Shown one piece after another: positions 63,795-64,000 of a stretch of DNA of 64,000 nt (within the stretch, counting starts at the first letter, position 1; each line of letters starts with the position of its first letter). Below the pieces are notes generated by a model that was not told where the DNA came from, searched no databases, and saw only the letters and a program-made list of their open reading frames with translations. Origin of the DNA: Alphaproteobacteria bacterium. GTDB lineage: Bacteria; Myxococcota_A; UBA796; GCA-2862545. A program made the translations under genes and the position numbers. The stretch is taken from NCBI GenBank assembly GCA_020632885.1, contig JACKEQ010000007.1, forward strand, positions 1 to 64,000. The letters run 5' to 3'.

Positions 63795-64000
63795 TCAGGC
63801 TGCCACGGAGCGCGCGCAGCGGGCTTCGTGGCAGCCCCGACCCGTGCCCGTGCCCGTGCCCGTGCCCGACGGGGCCTCGCCATCGGCGCGGGCGTCCCGA
63901 TCGCGATCCCCTCCCACCACACCGAACAGGGCGCTGCCATCGGGGATCTGCCAGCCCTGATGGCACCGGCGGACAGAACTCGCCACACCTTCTGCCAGAT
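63795..64000 (-). CDS. C-terminal part of a Cys-containing protein, cut by the window edge
   Basis: The frame is open from the window end to a stop at 63795. It reads ASSVRRCHQGWQIPDGSALF, then a Gly/Asp stretch, a GTGTGTG run encoded by a hexamer repeat, and ends RGCHEARCARSVAA. Two CH pairs and a terminal Cys suggest an extracytoplasmic domain. The frame may be non-coding; confidence is low because only about 68 codons are visible. Confidence 0.35.
   Translation of the reverse strand, partial: LAEGVASSVRRCHQGWQIPDGSALFGVVGGDRDRDARADGEAPSGTGTGTGTGRGCHEARCARSVAA
63841..63870. repeat. CCCGTG hexamer tandem repeat, four copies plus a variant
   Basis: CCCGTG repeats four times from 63841, followed by CCCGAC. 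Read on the minus strand in the partial frame it gives alternating Gly and Thr. Such hexamers can change copy number without shifting frame. Confidence 0.85.

Noticed and set aside
1..64000. Mobile elements, tRNA or rRNA genes
   Set aside because: No transposase, integrase, terminal inverted repeats or tRNA-like cloverleaf was seen in the short intergenic gaps.

Overview
High-GC, gene-dense bacterial DNA, most likely from the Myxococcota or a related deltaproteobacterial lineage. The support is a MYXO-CTERM-like C-terminus and cysteine-rich DUF4215-type repeats on a giant secreted protein, a Ser/Thr kinase fused to an FGE-sulfatase domain, thrombospondin type-3-like lipoproteins, and a PUFA-type synthase pair whose second subunit ends in an acyltransferase. 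No tRNA, rRNA, CRISPR array, insertion sequence or phage gene was seen. No stretch longer than about 250 bases lacks a gene.

Layout. 50-988 (-): secreted protein of unknown function. 1143-14573 (+): two-subunit PUFA-type iterative fatty acid/polyketide synthase (KS-AT-ACP-KR-DH, then KS-CLF-DH-DH-DH'-acyltransferase) plus a small ORF. 14574-21666 (-): five genes read from right to left. They are an Nma111-type double HtrA-like protease, an SLC12-like cation-chloride transporter, SixA phosphatase, a lipoprotein with a lysyl-oxidase-like domain lacking the copper histidines, and an ExbD-like protein lacking the key Asp. The first three overlap by 4 bases each. 21745-35931 (-): a 4,728-residue secreted protein made mostly of 19 higher-order acidic DxDxDG-type repeats. 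36163-39783 (+): beta-oxidation pair (FadN-type hydratase/dehydrogenase and thiolase), followed by a barrel-like protein. 40398-42314 (-): polytopic GT-C-like membrane protein. 42412-44846 (+): unknown protein with a probable frame disruption near its end. 44866-50060 (+): lhr helicase and nei glycosylase, coupled through TGATG. 50063-61093 (-): a nearly continuous series. It comprises glyQ, glyS, ppdK, a LOG-family gene, two membrane proteins, a zinc-finger anti-sigma-like protein, an ECF-type sigma factor, the kinase-FGE protein, and a small secreted protein. 61213-64000: a lipoprotein, a helical protein of unknown function, and a partial gene at the edge.

How genes work together. The PUFA genes form one operon that needs an enoyl reductase and a phosphopantetheinyl transferase encoded elsewhere. 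The 21.7-14.6 kb block looks like an envelope module (protease, ion transporter, phosphohistidine phosphatase, lipoprotein, ExbD-like protein). The zinc-finger/sigma/kinase trio with 4-base overlaps looks like a signalling cassette. lhr-nei is a DNA-repair pair. All function calls rest on motifs read by eye. No database search was run.
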